DNA of 54,421 nt from DATGMS01 sp040905145 (GCA_040905145.1 JBBDSC010000039.1:1-54421), one strand, 5' to 3'; shown: positions 6,662-16,088, numbered from the stretch's first letter. Notes: generated from the sequence alone by a model not told the origin. Numbers and translations: made by a program.

Positions 6662-6669
6662 GGTTAAAA

Positions 6670-7353
6670 TTACTTAAATTCCATCTTTTTAATTTCCTCG
6701 TCAAATTTCTTGTCTATCCAAGATTTAAAATTCCTTTCTTTCTCTCCATTTTCAATGTTCATGATTCTAAATTGAAGTCTATTAACATCTTGATCACCAA
6801 TAGATTTAAATAATTGGTAGTAATCGAATAACTCTCGGTTATTACTCAATCCCATTAATTTTTCCCAAATCTCAATATTGAGGTCCTGAAGTGCATCCAT
6901 CAAAAAAATTGGCCCTGCTGCTTTTAATAATCTCACACTGGCCCAGGATCCAGATCTCTCCAATAGGACTTTTTCTATTAAATAAGTATTTGGAAGCGAG
7001 TTAAAAAAGTCTTCCACCTTTTGCCAGCATGAGTATTCAAAGTACGGGTTCGTCAAGGTTGATAATTTAAATTCCAATCCTAGTACTTCCTCAAAGTACT
7101 CTCTGACATCCTCTATGTGCTTTGTTTCTTCCTCTATAATTTTCTGAGCAACTTCAGGGTGATGCCTCAACTCCTCCTTGTTGACGGCATGACTACTCGC
7201 AAATTTTATACCCACCCTTGACGCAAAAAGCTTCTTGACCCCTTTGTATCTTACCTGAACATATAAAGGAAAACCTGTGGGTGGTACCTTTAATTTTTTT
7301 AATTCCTCCTCTCCGTATATGTGCTTTATAGAAAGCTTACTTTTCTTTTCCAT
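6670..7353 (-). CDS. Hypothetical protein of the mobile element
   Basis: 227 residues, no family recognised. The N-terminus is basic (MEKKSKLSIKHIYG), a short segment near 25-45 (GFPLYVQVRYKGVKKLF) looks like a beta hairpin, and the rest is mostly helical and charged, with an aromatic patch YFEYSCWQKVEDFF. No signal peptide or membrane segment. The ATG follows the integrase stop by one base, so it is co-transcribed and probably coupled with the integrase. The position suggests a helper of integration or its control; function is not assignable. Confidence 0.65.
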   Translation of the reverse strand: MEKKSKLSIKHIYGEEELKKLKVPPTGFPLYVQVRYKGVKKLFASRVGIKFASSHAVNKEELRHHPEVAQKIIEEETKHIEDVREYFEEVLGLEFKLSTLTNPYFEYSCWQKVEDFFNSLPNTYLIEKVLLERSGSWASVRLLKAAGPIFLMDALQDLNIEIWEKLMGLSNNRELFDYYQLFKSIGDQDVNRLQFRIMNIENGEKERNFKSWIDKKFDEEIKKMEFK

Positions 7354-7354
7354 T

Positions 7355-8610
7355 TTATCGCTGGATATAGCTCAAAATTCTTTGATAGGCTTCGAGTGTC
7401 CTTCTTTCTGTATAGTACTTCTTTAAAACTGAACCCGGCGAATGGCCGAAAATCATCCTGATATAATTATCCTCCATCCCTAACCGATCAGCCCACGTTC
7501 CAAAGGTCTTTCGTCCAACCTTATTCGACAACACATCCGGAAATTCAATTTTTTTTGCCAACACTTTTAAATGCTGATTGAATTTCTGCTCGGAAATTGC
7601 TACCTCACGAGGAAAAATATTGCCGCAATCATTACAATAATATTTTTTAACTATTCGCTTAGCTGTCTCATTTAAAGGGATCCAGAATTCTTCCCCATTT
7701 TTCTTTCTTTTACCCTGCAACACCATACATTCTGGATCGATTTTTATCAAGTTAGGGTCAAATCCTGATCCTGACTCTATTCCAACCAAATCATTATAGT
7801 AAAGAGCAGTATTACAAAGCAATAAAAAAATATCACGGGTAATTTCAAGCCTTTTCTCTTCCGGTGAAAACCTCAAACCTTCCAGAGACTCATATTGCTT
7901 ATCATTAACGTAATTAATTTTATCAGGCCCCTTAGTAGAATCCACATCCAGCCCATCAAAAATCGCTTTTTGAAGGTAATCCCATATTGATCGCAGTATT
8001 CCCTATAAATAACCTTCAGCCGATCAACATATTTCGCAACAGTATTATCAGAATTAATCTCAGTTGCATCACTCCTCAAAAACTTAACAAAACCCATAAC
8101 CAACCCTTCGTCAATGTCGGCCATGACTGCATGACTTCTATAGCTTTCAATGAGATTTTTAAGTGTCACATAAACTTTCTTGGTGCCACTCGCCTTTTTT
8201 GAAACCCCTCCGTATGTTAAGGAATAATTGATATAAGAAACTATTGAATCACTCGCTCCAGGAGCTATTGTCCCATTTACCCCTCTTATTCTTTTACCCT
8301 GGTGCTTTACCTGATAAACCTTCTTAAGTTTCTCTGAGGTCAAAACCTCATTTCTTTTGTAATAATCCTGGATGATCTCTTTCAGATGATGAATCTCTCT
8401 TGCAATCACCAAATTGTGGGACTCAGCATAAGGGTAATGGTTGTTCACCCATCTCAAAGGTTTACCAGACCATGCTTTTTTCGGAATTTTTTCGAGATAG
8501 AGGTTGATATAGTGCCGTATCTTTCGGTTGATGCAAAGATAAATCGATTCTCCTTCCTGGGATCTTTTTCCCTTTGGGTTCAAAACCGCTTTAATCTTGA
8601 AATCAATCAT
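7355..8610 (-). pseudogene. Tyrosine integrase of the element, frameshifted
   Basis: Two overlapping frames make one integrase of about 415 residues. The first (8610 to 7873) has an arm-binding domain (IKAVLNPKGKR to IYLCINRKIRHYINLY) and a SAM-like domain, ending in KVIYREYCDQYGITFKK. The second (from about 7970 to 7355) continues with AIFDGLDVDSTKGPDK and holds the catalytic domain. They join if a run of five A at 7967-7971 is read as six. The catalytic domain keeps a Lys (GKRKKNGEEFW), the arginine of the HxxR box (VGRKTFGTWA), FGHS and the tyrosine pair KKYY. The first catalytic Arg is not seen: the usual TGLRxSDL region reads NTALYYNDLVG, and the box-II His is also replaced. The gene lies next to the initiator tRNA, a plausible target site. 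It is either dead or expressed by slippage. Confidence 0.75.
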
Positions 8611-8720
8611 GAACCAAGATAATCAATAAAAATCAGGGGGACAAAAAGGGGGACAAATTCTATTGAATTTCACAGAATCTGTTAGAATCAAAAAATAGCT
8701 AAACCCCTGAAAATCAAAAA

Positions 8721-8750
8721 CCTCCGAAAAATTTTTACATTGTCCGGAGG
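8721..8750 (-). terminator. Terminator-like hairpin after the initiator tRNA gene
   Basis: Arms cctccg (8721-8726) and cggagg (8745-8750) pair across an 18-nt A/T-rich loop. On the minus strand the stem is followed by TTTTT. It starts 7 nt beyond the tRNA 3' end, so it probably ends that transcript. It may also mark the edge of the inserted element. Confidence 0.55.
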
Positions 8751-8757
8751 TGCTAAG

Positions 8758-8830
<73 letters not shown>

Positions 8831-9015
8831 ATATATCTTCGTCTTGCGACTTTTAATCTCTTATCATAGACCCCAAATTCAAATCGGGAATCCTTTGGCA
8901 GGCGGTGGGCTTATCCCTAAATCCGACCGCAATATAAAAAACCAATTACATGGCTTTTTAGTTCAAAAAGGCGTCTAAATAATCTGTTTTGACCTCCCTT
9001 TTCGCTATTGTGATA

Positions 9016-9046
9016 CAAAGGTAATATTTATTTGCGAAAATTCAAG
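9016..9046 (-). promoter_or_regulatory. Promoter reading toward the initiator tRNA
   Basis: The minus strand has TACCTTTG (9016-9023) with CTTG 19 nt upstream (9043-9046), close to TTTG-N19-TANNTTTG. It would give a leader of nearly 180 nt before the tRNA 5' end. It overlaps the era promoter region on the other strand. Confidence 0.45.
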
Positions 9047-9054
9047 TACCTTTG
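9047..9054 (+). promoter_or_regulatory. -7 box upstream of era
   Basis: tacctttg matches TANNTTTG and ends 12 nt before the era ATG, so transcription would start about 5-6 nt before the gene. No TTTG lies 19-20 nt upstream, so the -33 element is weak. Confidence 0.45.
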
Positions 9055-9066
9055 TAAAAAATAGTC

Positions 9067-9957
9067 ATGACCGAAAACACACATAAAGCAGGATTTGTAA
9101 ATATCGTGGGAAAACCCAATGTAGGCAAATCAACCCTGATGAATGTGCTTATAGGTGAAAGACTTTCAATCATTTCCTCCAAGGCCCAAACAACCCGCCA
9201 TAGGATTATGGGATTGATCAATGGGGACGGTTACCAGATTGTTTTTTCGGATACCCCTGGTATGCTGAAGCCCAAGTATGAGCTGCAAAAAAGCATGATG
9301 AGCTTTGTCAACATATCCCTGGAGGATGCCGATGTGATACTTTTCGTCACTGATCTGTATGAGACGGAGGAGGAAATTGAAGGAGTCATCGATAAGATCA
9401 ATCAATCAGGGGTACCCATTCTCTTGGTCATCAACAAAATTGACCTTTCCAAAGAAAATCAACTGGAAGAAGTGACCGCCTACTGGACAGCACGCATAAA
9501 GGCAGCAACTGTTATACCGATTTCAGCTACGGAAGGTTTTAATACCGATCGTATCCTTCAGGAAATTTTAGATCGTTTGCCACTTCATCCCCCTTTTTAT
9601 GATAAGGAAGAACTTACCGACAGGCCAGAGCGTTTTTTTGCTTCTGAAATCATTCGGGAAAAAATCTTCCACAATTACAAAAAAGAAATCCCTTATAGCA
9701 CAGAAGTATCCATTGACGATTTTTATGAAGAAAAGGATATCATCCGGATCCGGGCAGAAATTTATGTGGAAAGGGACAGTCAAAAAGGCATTATTATTGG
9801 ACAGGGTGGTAAAGCCTTAAAACGTGTAGGGATTCAGGCCAGGGAAGAACTTGAAAAATTCTTTGGGAAAAAAGTATTTTTGGAAACCCACGTGAAGGTG
9901 GAGGATAATTGGAGGAAGAATAAAAATAAATTGAGAAAATTTGGTTACGACCAATAA
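9067..9957 (+). CDS. era: GTPase Era
   Basis: 296 residues, normal length. The P-loop is GKPNVGKS at 15-22, the switch II DTPG near 63, and the guanine-specificity motif NKID near 120. The C-terminal KH domain carries GQGGKAL near 240, the RNA-binding loop. Era binds the 3' end of 16S rRNA and promotes 30S maturation at the membrane-associated pool. The der gene follows after 11 nt and sprT-like after another 4 nt, so the three form one operon of two ribosome-assembly GTPases and a putative protease. Confidence 0.98.
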   Translation: MTENTHKAGFVNIVGKPNVGKSTLMNVLIGERLSIISSKAQTTRHRIMGLINGDGYQIVFSDTPGMLKPKYELQKSMMSFVNISLEDADVILFVTDLYETEEEIEGVIDKINQSGVPILLVINKIDLSKENQLEEVTAYWTARIKAATVIPISATEGFNTDRILQEILDRLPLHPPFYDKEELTDRPERFFASEIIREKIFHNYKKEIPYSTEVSIDDFYEEKDIIRIRAEIYVERDSQKGIIIGQGGKALKRVGIQAREELEKFFGKKVFLETHVKVEDNWRKNKNKLRKFGYDQ

Positions 9958-9968
9958 TCCATAAAGGA

Positions 9969-11282
9969 ATGTCAAATATAGTAGCAATTGTGGGTAGGCC
10001 AAACGTAGGCAAATCCACCTTTTTCAATAGGTTAGTAGAGGAGCGTAAAGCCATTGAGGATAATGTTAGTGGGGTTACCCGGGACCGCCACTATGGACAT
10101 GCACAGTGGGGAGGAAAATATTTTTCGGTCATTGATACAGGTGGCTATGTCATAGGCTCCGATGATCTCTATGAAGCTGAAATCAGAAAGCAGGTCAAAT
10201 TGGCCATAGAGGAGGCCTCTGTCATTTTGTTTATGGTCGATTGTTTTGACGGGGTCACCGGTCTGGATGAGGAATTTGCTCAAGAACTCAGAGGCAGCAT
10301 GAAGCCGATTTTTGTTGTAGCCAACAAGGCAGATACTCCTGAAAGATTACTTGCTTCCAGTGAATTTTATTCATTGGGCCTTGGGGGACATGAGGTATTT
10401 CCCATCGCGGCGGCCAATGGTAGCGGCACAGGGGATCTTTTGGATGAGGTAGTCAAAAATTTTCAGGAAGAGGGCATAGAGGATCCTGATTTTGGCATCC
10501 CCAAGATTTCCATTCTTGGAAGGCCAAACGTAGGGAAATCATCTTTTTTAAATGCCTTATTGGGATCGGAACGCTCTATTGTCACCGATGAGGCGGGAAC
10601 AACCAGAGATGCTATTCACACCAGGTATCAATTGTACGGACAGAATTTTATCATTACCGATACTGCCGGTGTACGTAAGAAAGCCAAAGTCAAGGAAGAT
10701 ATTGAATTTTATGCCGTAATGCGCTCACTGAGAACATTGGAAGAATCCGATGTGATCATCGTCATGGTGGATGCTACCAGGGGATTAGAGGCGCAGGATA
10801 TCAATTTGATTTCCATTGCCATCAAAAACAATAAGGGTATAATGATCATGGTCAATAAATGGGATTTGATTGAAAAGGATCATAAGACCATGGGGAAGCT
10901 CAAAGAGGACATCCTGGAAAAATTGGGTGAGAACAATTGGATCCCGATCATCTTTACTTCCGTAACCAACAAACAGCGGATATTCCAGGCCATTGAATTA
11001 GCGGTCAAAGTGCATGAGAATAAAACAAAAAAGATTGCCACTTCCAAATTGAATGAGGTTATACTTCCGGAAATAGAACGTTACCCCCCCCCTGCCTGGA
11101 AAGGGAAATATATTAAGATCAAGTATATTACACAATTACCAACAAAAAATCCTGTTTTTGCTTTCTTTTGCAACCTGCCCCAATACATCAAGGCCCCTTA
11201 TACGGGATTTTTGGAAAACAGGATTAGGGAAAACTTTGATTTTCAGGGCATTCCTATAAAGATAACCTATAAGAAGAAATAA
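9969..11282 (+). CDS. der: Ribosome-associated double GTPase Der (EngA)
   Basis: 437 residues with two tandem G domains, the hallmark of Der. P-loops are GRPNVGKS at 9-16 and GRPNVGKS at 184-191; each has its DT(A/G)G switch II motif (VIDTGG near 57, ITDTAG in the second domain). NKWD and NKAD specificity motifs are visible. The C-terminal KH-like domain contains the proline run YPPPAWKGK. Der is essential for 50S subunit assembly. It is in one operon with era. Confidence 0.98.
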   Translation: MSNIVAIVGRPNVGKSTFFNRLVEERKAIEDNVSGVTRDRHYGHAQWGGKYFSVIDTGGYVIGSDDLYEAEIRKQVKLAIEEASVILFMVDCFDGVTGLDEEFAQELRGSMKPIFVVANKADTPERLLASSEFYSLGLGGHEVFPIAAANGSGTGDLLDEVVKNFQEEGIEDPDFGIPKISILGRPNVGKSSFLNALLGSERSIVTDEAGTTRDAIHTRYQLYGQNFIITDTAGVRKKAKVKEDIEFYAVMRSLRTLEESDVIIVMVDATRGLEAQDINLISIAIKNNKGIMIMVNKWDLIEKDHKTMGKLKEDILEKLGENNWIPIIFTSVTNKQRIFQAIELAVKVHENKTKKIATSKLNEVILPEIERYPPPAWKGKYIKIKYITQLPTKNPVFAFFCNLPQYIKAPYTGFLENRIRENFDFQGIPIKITYKKK

Positions 11283-11286
11283 GAAC

Positions 11287-11916
11287 ATGGCCGTTGGATT
11301 TAATGAAGATCCTTTTCTTGAAATAATAAAACAACAGGTTCCTCAAAATGCTGTTCAGTATTGTTTGGATTTGTGGCATGAGGATCCATTTCATTTTATC
11401 CTAGCAAAGAGCCGCAGCAGCAAACTGGGGGATTTCAGGTATAGGATGGATAGGAATATCCAGCAAATCACCATCAACAATGATCTTAATACCTATCAAT
11501 TTCTGATCACTTATATCCATGAAATCGCCCATTACAGGGCCTTCAAAGCCTATGGGTTAAAAATAAAGCCCCACGGCATAGAATGGAAAAAGACCTTTCA
11601 AAATTTAATGTCCCCCATGCTTTCTGATTTAATTTTCCCCAAGGATGTTCTGCTTCCGTTAAAGAGGTACATGCTCAACCCAAAGGCCAGTACAGGGGCT
11701 GATTTATTTCTTGTCCGCGAAGTACGGAAGTATGATCATCAGGGCACTGATAAAAAAGTCACCTATCTTAGTGAGATAAAACCGGGCTCCGATTTTCTTC
11801 TCAAGGGGAGGCAATTCAAGAAGGAAGCCACACGTAGAACCCGGATACTCTGCCTTGAGCTAGACACCGGCAAGAAGTACCTGATATCGGGAAATGCCGA
11901 AGTGGTTTTGGAGTAA
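11287..11916 (+). CDS. SprT-like zinc metalloprotease domain protein
   Basis: 209 residues. The zinc-binding helix HEIAHYRAF begins at residue 78 (HExxH at 78-82), with a third possible ligand in KPHGIEWK (H96). This is the SprT/SprT-like fold also found in Spartan proteases that cleave DNA-protein crosslinks. The bacterial substrate is unknown. A C-terminal beta-rich part replaces the zinc ribbon of longer members; the usual Cys pairs are not seen. It starts 4 nt after der and ends the operon. Confidence 0.8.
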   Translation: MAVGFNEDPFLEIIKQQVPQNAVQYCLDLWHEDPFHFILAKSRSSKLGDFRYRMDRNIQQITINNDLNTYQFLITYIHEIAHYRAFKAYGLKIKPHGIEWKKTFQNLMSPMLSDLIFPKDVLLPLKRYMLNPKASTGADLFLVREVRKYDHQGTDKKVTYLSEIKPGSDFLLKGRQFKKEATRRTRILCLELDTGKKYLISGNAEVVLE

Positions 11917-11994
11917 CTGAAAATCTTGGGGAGACCTGAAAATGAGATATACTAAATATCTTATGTTTTGTAACCCATACCTCTTACTAAACAG

Positions 11995-12696
11995 CTACCC
12001 TTTCCTAAAAAAACGATAAATTCCCCACCCGCTTATTAAGATTAAGGCCACAACAGTAAGTACCTGCGCCACTCCGTTTCTTTCTTGTAAAGCAATCAAA
12101 AGAGATTCGGCCAATACACCCGTGGTAAAAGCCATCAAAGTCCGGGGAAGCATGCCCCATAGCCCCATCCAAATCACTTTTATAAGGTCAATCCTTAGTA
12201 AAGCAAAAAGTAAATTGGACAGTGCGAATGGAATGACCGGACTTAAGCGCACAAAGAAAATAAGCTGGGAAATATGGTGCCGTTTGTCGGTTATCATTTG
12301 CGCTGCTTTGGGATATTTCCTCAAAAGTAAATCAAGACTGTTTTTATCCAGTTTCTTTCCAGCCCAATAGCCAATGACACTTGCCAAGGAATAGGCAATC
12401 ACCAAAAAGGGGAAAGATTCCCAACCAAATAAAAATCCTGAGATAATGGCCAAAAGGGTAGTGGGCATTAATGCCAGTCCCATAAGCAATGAGGTAATAA
12501 CTGTGTACAATAAAAGAAAATCAATGGCTAAAAATCGGAGTTGATCAAAGACTTCCAAGTTCAAATAAAGAGTGTTAAGTGCCATTAAGGAACCCAATGA
12601 AGGGATGATCGCCACCCATGCAACGGCCCAAATCATAGCAGGGCTTTTGGCATGTACAGTTTTTAACCGCTCAAAAATGGATTGCTTTTTGCTCAT
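11995..12696 (-). CDS. TVP38/TMEM64 (DedA-like) family membrane protein
   Basis: 233 residues with about five or six hydrophobic segments, and a central SNARE-associated (VTT) domain region: LLAIISGFLFGWESFPFLVIAYSLAS near 80-105, a GYWAGKKL turn, and the re-entrant segment FFVRLSPVIPFALSNLLFALLRI near 145-170 (printed here in part as RLSPVIPFALSN). Members are lipid scramblase or flippase candidates. The gene is convergent with sprT-like. A TAGATTTG box (12704-12711) lies 8 nt upstream of the ATG, so the mRNA may have almost no leader. Confidence 0.85.
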   Translation of the reverse strand: MSKKQSIFERLKTVHAKSPAMIWAVAWVAIIPSLGSLMALNTLYLNLEVFDQLRFLAIDFLLLYTVITSLLMGLALMPTTLLAIISGFLFGWESFPFLVIAYSLASVIGYWAGKKLDKNSLDLLLRKYPKAAQMITDKRHHISQLIFFVRLSPVIPFALSNLLFALLRIDLIKVIWMGLWGMLPRTLMAFTTGVLAESLLIALQERNGVAQVLTVVALILISGWGIYRFFRKG

Positions 12697-13011
12697 ATTT
12701 GGGCAAATCTACTTATAAAAAAATGGAATTACTTTTTGAGTGGAAAGGTTTCATAGGGGAAGATCGAAGTTTGGAAGAGAAAAGAGAAGTGGGAGTTGGA
12801 AGTCCGAAGAGGAGATGGAAGCTGGAAAAATAGGAACTACCTTGTGTTCCGTAATCAGTAATCGGTAACATAGAAACTAATAAGCAGGTGAAGACATTAC
12901 AGGCTAGAAGACCGGAGACCAAAGTTATAAGAAGTCTTTGTACCTTGTACTTTGTACTTAGTACTTAAGCGATACAATCCAGTAACTCCATAACAACGAA
13001 AAACTATACAT
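12697..13011. repeat. Intergenic patchwork repeat, copy A
   Basis: This 315-nt gap holds no gene. It contains the block gtaatcagtaatcggta (12851-12867), then gaagacattacagg (12890-12903) and agaccggagacc (12909-12920). The same three blocks recur in the same order at 24022-24080. A GTAC run with about 7-nt period (tgtaccttgtactttgtac and so on) lies at 12939-12964. The first half is a purine-rich series of gaag/ggaag units. Confidence 0.75.
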
Positions 13012-14157
13012 ATGAAATTTGGAACCAAAGTAATTCACGCAGGTGTAGAACCAGATCCATCCACAGGAGCTATTATGACCCCAATTTTTCAAACCTCCAC
13101 TTATGTGCAAAAGTCTCCGGGCGACCATAAAGGCTATGAATACTCCAGGACCCATAACCCCACCCGTACCGCTCTTCAAAATAGTCTTGCCGCACTGGAA
13201 AACGGCCAACACGGACTTTGTTTCTCCTCTGGTCTGGGAGCCATTGATGCCATTCTCAAATTGTTCAATCCTGGTGATGAGATCATCAGTTCCAACGATC
13301 TATATGGTGGTTCTTACAGGATTTTCACCCAAGTCTTTGCCAAATTCGGGATTAAGTTCCATTTCGTCTCCATGGAAAATCCAGATAAACTTAAGCAGTA
13401 CATCAATGAAAAAACAAAATTGATCTGGGTAGAGACCCCTACCAATCCAATGATGAATATTATTGATATAGCAGGAGTGGCCCAAATAACCAAAGAACAC
13501 AACATTCTCTTGGGAGTGGACAATACTTTTGCCACCCCTTACCTACAAAATCCGCTTGACCTGGGGGCAGATTTGGTCATGCACTCTGCTACCAAGTATT
13601 TAGGCGGTCACTCCGACGTAGTCATGGGTGCAATTGTAGTCAATGATGACCAACTCGCCAACGATCTTGCCTTTATACAAAATGCCTGTGGTGCCACACC
13701 GGGTCCGCAAGATTGCTTTTTAGTACTTAGGGGAATCAAAACACTGCACGTTAGGATGGAAAGACACTGTCAAAATGGCAAGACAATCGCCAATTACTTA
13801 AACAATCATCCAAAAGTGGAAAAAGTATTTTGGCCAGGTTTTGAAACGCACCCCAACCACAAGATTGCCACAAAACAAATGAGAGATTTCGGTGGGATGA
13901 TTTCTTTTTCCCTGAAGGGGAATAAACAGGAAGACGCTATCAAGGTGCTCGAAAAACTACAATATTTTGTCCTTGCAGAATCGTTGGGAGGGGTGGAGTC
14001 CCTCTGCGGTCATCCAGCCACCATGACCCATGCCAGTATCCCAAGGGAAGAAAGGGACAAAGTAGGACTATCGGATTCCCTGATCAGGTTAAGTGTGGGG
14101 ATAGAAGATGTCGAAGATCTGGTGAAAGATATTTCAAGTGCCTTGGACAAAATCTAA
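13012..14157 (+). CDS. Cystathionine gamma-synthase / gamma-lyase (Cys/Met metabolism PLP enzyme)
   Basis: 381 residues of the Cys/Met metabolism PLP family, fold type I. The PLP lysine is K195 in SATKYLGGHSD. The substrate-binding YEYSRTHNPTR near 42-52 and FSSGLGAIDA near 71-80 are family signatures, as is ETPTNPMMNI at 141-150. The reaction is either formation of cystathionine from an O-acylhomoserine and cysteine (metB) or its cleavage to cysteine. These cannot be separated by sequence alone; nothing else of methionine synthesis is adjacent. It is convergent with the next gene, overlapping it by 4 nt. Confidence 0.9.
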   Translation: MKFGTKVIHAGVEPDPSTGAIMTPIFQTSTYVQKSPGDHKGYEYSRTHNPTRTALQNSLAALENGQHGLCFSSGLGAIDAILKLFNPGDEIISSNDLYGGSYRIFTQVFAKFGIKFHFVSMENPDKLKQYINEKTKLIWVETPTNPMMNIIDIAGVAQITKEHNILLGVDNTFATPYLQNPLDLGADLVMHSATKYLGGHSDVVMGAIVVNDDQLANDLAFIQNACGATPGPQDCFLVLRGIKTLHVRMERHCQNGKTIANYLNNHPKVEKVFWPGFETHPNHKIATKQMRDFGGMISFSLKGNKQEDAIKVLEKLQYFVLAESLGGVESLCGHPATMTHASIPREERDKVGLSDSLIRLSVGIEDVEDLVKDISSALDKI

Positions 14158-14993
14158 GACAACAGTTTCGCAAACGTATATTTACAGTGGCCAGCCACTT
14201 CTTTGGTTAGCCTTTGTTTATTTGATTTAATATTTTTGACCAGTTCCAGGTATTTGGTGCCGGCCTGGTCCTTTTCAGATAAAAAGGAGCTCAGGTACTG
14301 GGCAAAGAGATGATTTTGATGCCATTTATTGAGCACCTGGCACAGCTCTTTTATTTCTCCATGGATGGCGCCAGTAAATAAGGGGTTCAATCCGATGGCT
14401 ATAGTTATATTCTCCACAGCAATAATAATGCGTAACCCTTCCAAAATCTCCTTGATGGCTTGGCTATCCAAGTGACTGTCCCCATTGGACCCACAATATT
14501 CAATTTCTTCATTGATAAGCTGTGTGGTGGCCGTGTTGATCATCAAAGGTTGTATTTCTTTGCTATAGTGATCAGCCCCAGTGTAGAGTGGTTCCCAAAT
14601 GTCAGGAGATGAAAAAAGTAAGCCTTCATAGACTTCCTTGTATAACTCCTTTTTTTCTGCAATCAGATATTTTTCATAGGAATTATATTCCATATCCATC
14701 CTTGACTTTTCAATATAAAAAGCATCGCTTACCATTTTAAAATGATGGATCCTTTTCAGGCCTTTACAAATTGTTTTAAAAGGACCAAATAATTCAAATT
14801 TCAGCTTTTCTTCTTTAAAATGTACTTTACTTAACAGATTTAGATAGATGTTCAAGAAAATCAACTTTCCTTCTAATTCAAGGGCTTTTTTGGATTTGAG
14901 GCTTTTGCCCAAAGAATTAAAAGAAATCTTTGCTTCATTGAATTGCCGTTCAAACAGGCTAAATAGGGGGGCACCTTTTCCAACATAAGCCAT
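14154..14993 (-). CDS. Conserved-looking hypothetical protein, coupled to Smr protein
   Basis: 279 residues, all-helical in appearance, rich in Lys, Glu and Leu, with no signal peptide or membrane segment. No known motif was recognised; the helical bundle with scattered basic residues is faintly reminiscent of CHAD-like proteins, but their conserved histidine pattern is not evident. The ATG overlaps the stop codon of the upstream Smr gene (TAATG), so the two are translationally coupled and probably act together. It is the third gene of the tamB-Smr-this operon. The function is unknown. Confidence 0.75.
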   Translation of the reverse strand: MAYVGKGAPLFSLFERQFNEAKISFNSLGKSLKSKKALELEGKLIFLNIYLNLLSKVHFKEEKLKFELFGPFKTICKGLKRIHHFKMVSDAFYIEKSRMDMEYNSYEKYLIAEKKELYKEVYEGLLFSSPDIWEPLYTGADHYSKEIQPLMINTATTQLINEEIEYCGSNGDSHLDSQAIKEILEGLRIIIAVENITIAIGLNPLFTGAIHGEIKELCQVLNKWHQNHLFAQYLSSFLSEKDQAGTKYLELVKNIKSNKQRLTKEVAGHCKYTFAKLLS

Positions 14994-15946
14994 TAATTTA
15001 TCCTTACAAGCGTGGCTCCATAACCAAACCTGCTCTTTTGGGTATCCTGAAAGTACTTTATATTATCCAATTGACTCAGATATTTATGAATTTCTTTTTT
15101 TAATACGCCATTGCCAATACCATGGATAAAGCTTATTTCATCCATTCCTGTAGCCATGGCATAATTCAGGTTCTTCTCAAAAATCTCCATTTGCAATTTA
15201 AGCATTTCGCTATTGCTCATCAGGTCATAATCGGCGGTCAATTTTTCTATGTGGAGATCAATTTCTTTTTCAGGCCTATGAAATTGCTCTCGGTGGATTT
15301 CCACTTCTTTCTCTTCATTTAGCTCCTTATTCAGCTGCCTTACATTCAACTCTTTTTCCTGCTGATCTATTTTAAAAAAATAACCCTCTTTATCCAGCAC
15401 AGGTATCTTTCCTTTACTTCTAAAAAATGTGGAGGCTTTAAATTTCACTCTTTTTTGAAAGGCAGGTTGGGCCTTTTCAATCCGGCTATTGACAGGGATA
15501 AATTGAAGATACAAAGGGGGCCATTCCTCAAACTTTACTATGGATTTTTCATCCAATTTATTGTGAGATCTCGCAGCCGAAAGACCGGCCAAAAGAGTCC
15601 GGGAATTTTCACCAAACAACTCAGCAATGGCAAAGGCAAAATCCTTCTCCGTGTTATTGATAAAATAAACACTATGCTCTTTGTCATTAAGGGGAATATA
15701 ACCCAAAAAAAGACCTTCTGTTGTATGGCTTGAGGCCTTGAACGAAGGAGTCGTCTTAGGTTCAGCCATTTTGCCATCCCCAAAGTATTGTCTTTCCGAT
15801 TCACTGATCACTACTATTTCATTCTTCATGGCGGGAATGCGAAAACCATCCTCAATTTCAACCTCAATTCTTCCCCCAGAGGAAATTTTAGTGATTGTCC
15901 CCTCCTCATTTCCATGCAATAACCTTACTTTATCCCCAATATTCAT
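14993..15946 (-). CDS. DUF2027 and Smr domain protein
   Basis: 317 residues. The N-terminus (MNIGDKVRLLHGNEEGTITK) is a small beta barrel, then a DUF2027 region. The C-terminal 85 residues form an Smr domain with the signatures EIDLHIEKL and HGIGNGVLKKEIHKYL. Smr domains nick or bind branched nucleic acids, and several act on mRNA in ribosome rescue. The DUF2027-Smr arrangement is typical of Bacteroidota. It lies 142 nt downstream of tamB and overlaps the next gene's start by one base. Confidence 0.9.
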   Translation of the reverse strand: MNIGDKVRLLHGNEEGTITKISSGGRIEVEIEDGFRIPAMKNEIVVISESERQYFGDGKMAEPKTTPSFKASSHTTEGLFLGYIPLNDKEHSVYFINNTEKDFAFAIAELFGENSRTLLAGLSAARSHNKLDEKSIVKFEEWPPLYLQFIPVNSRIEKAQPAFQKRVKFKASTFFRSKGKIPVLDKEGYFFKIDQQEKELNVRQLNKELNEEKEVEIHREQFHRPEKEIDLHIEKLTADYDLMSNSEMLKLQMEIFEKNLNYAMATGMDEISFIHGIGNGVLKKEIHKYLSQLDNIKYFQDTQKSRFGYGATLVRIN

Positions 15947-16088
15947 TTATCAATTCAATTTAAATCATTTCCTATGTTTTCTTGAAACCAGCTTGTTCTA
16001 TTTTGGGTTCTGTAAAGCAGATAATTTTTCTAACCCCAGATCATCTTGCGTTCTCAAAAGTTCCATGATATATTGCTATAGTTTAATA

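Noticed and set aside
7960..7975. Programmed -1 frameshift in the integrase gene
   Set aside because: The A-run has only five A preceded by C, so the A AAA AAG heptamer is not complete. A weaker A-AAG slip remains possible, but a mutation is simpler.
11946..11962. Terminator between the sprT-like and TVP38 genes
   Set aside because: The agatat/atatct stem is only six A/T pairs and the T-run is interrupted, too weak to call.
12713..12922. 69-codon minus-strand frame in the gap before the PLP enzyme gene
   Set aside because: It lies in a repetitive sequence and its translation follows the repeat units, so it is not a gene.
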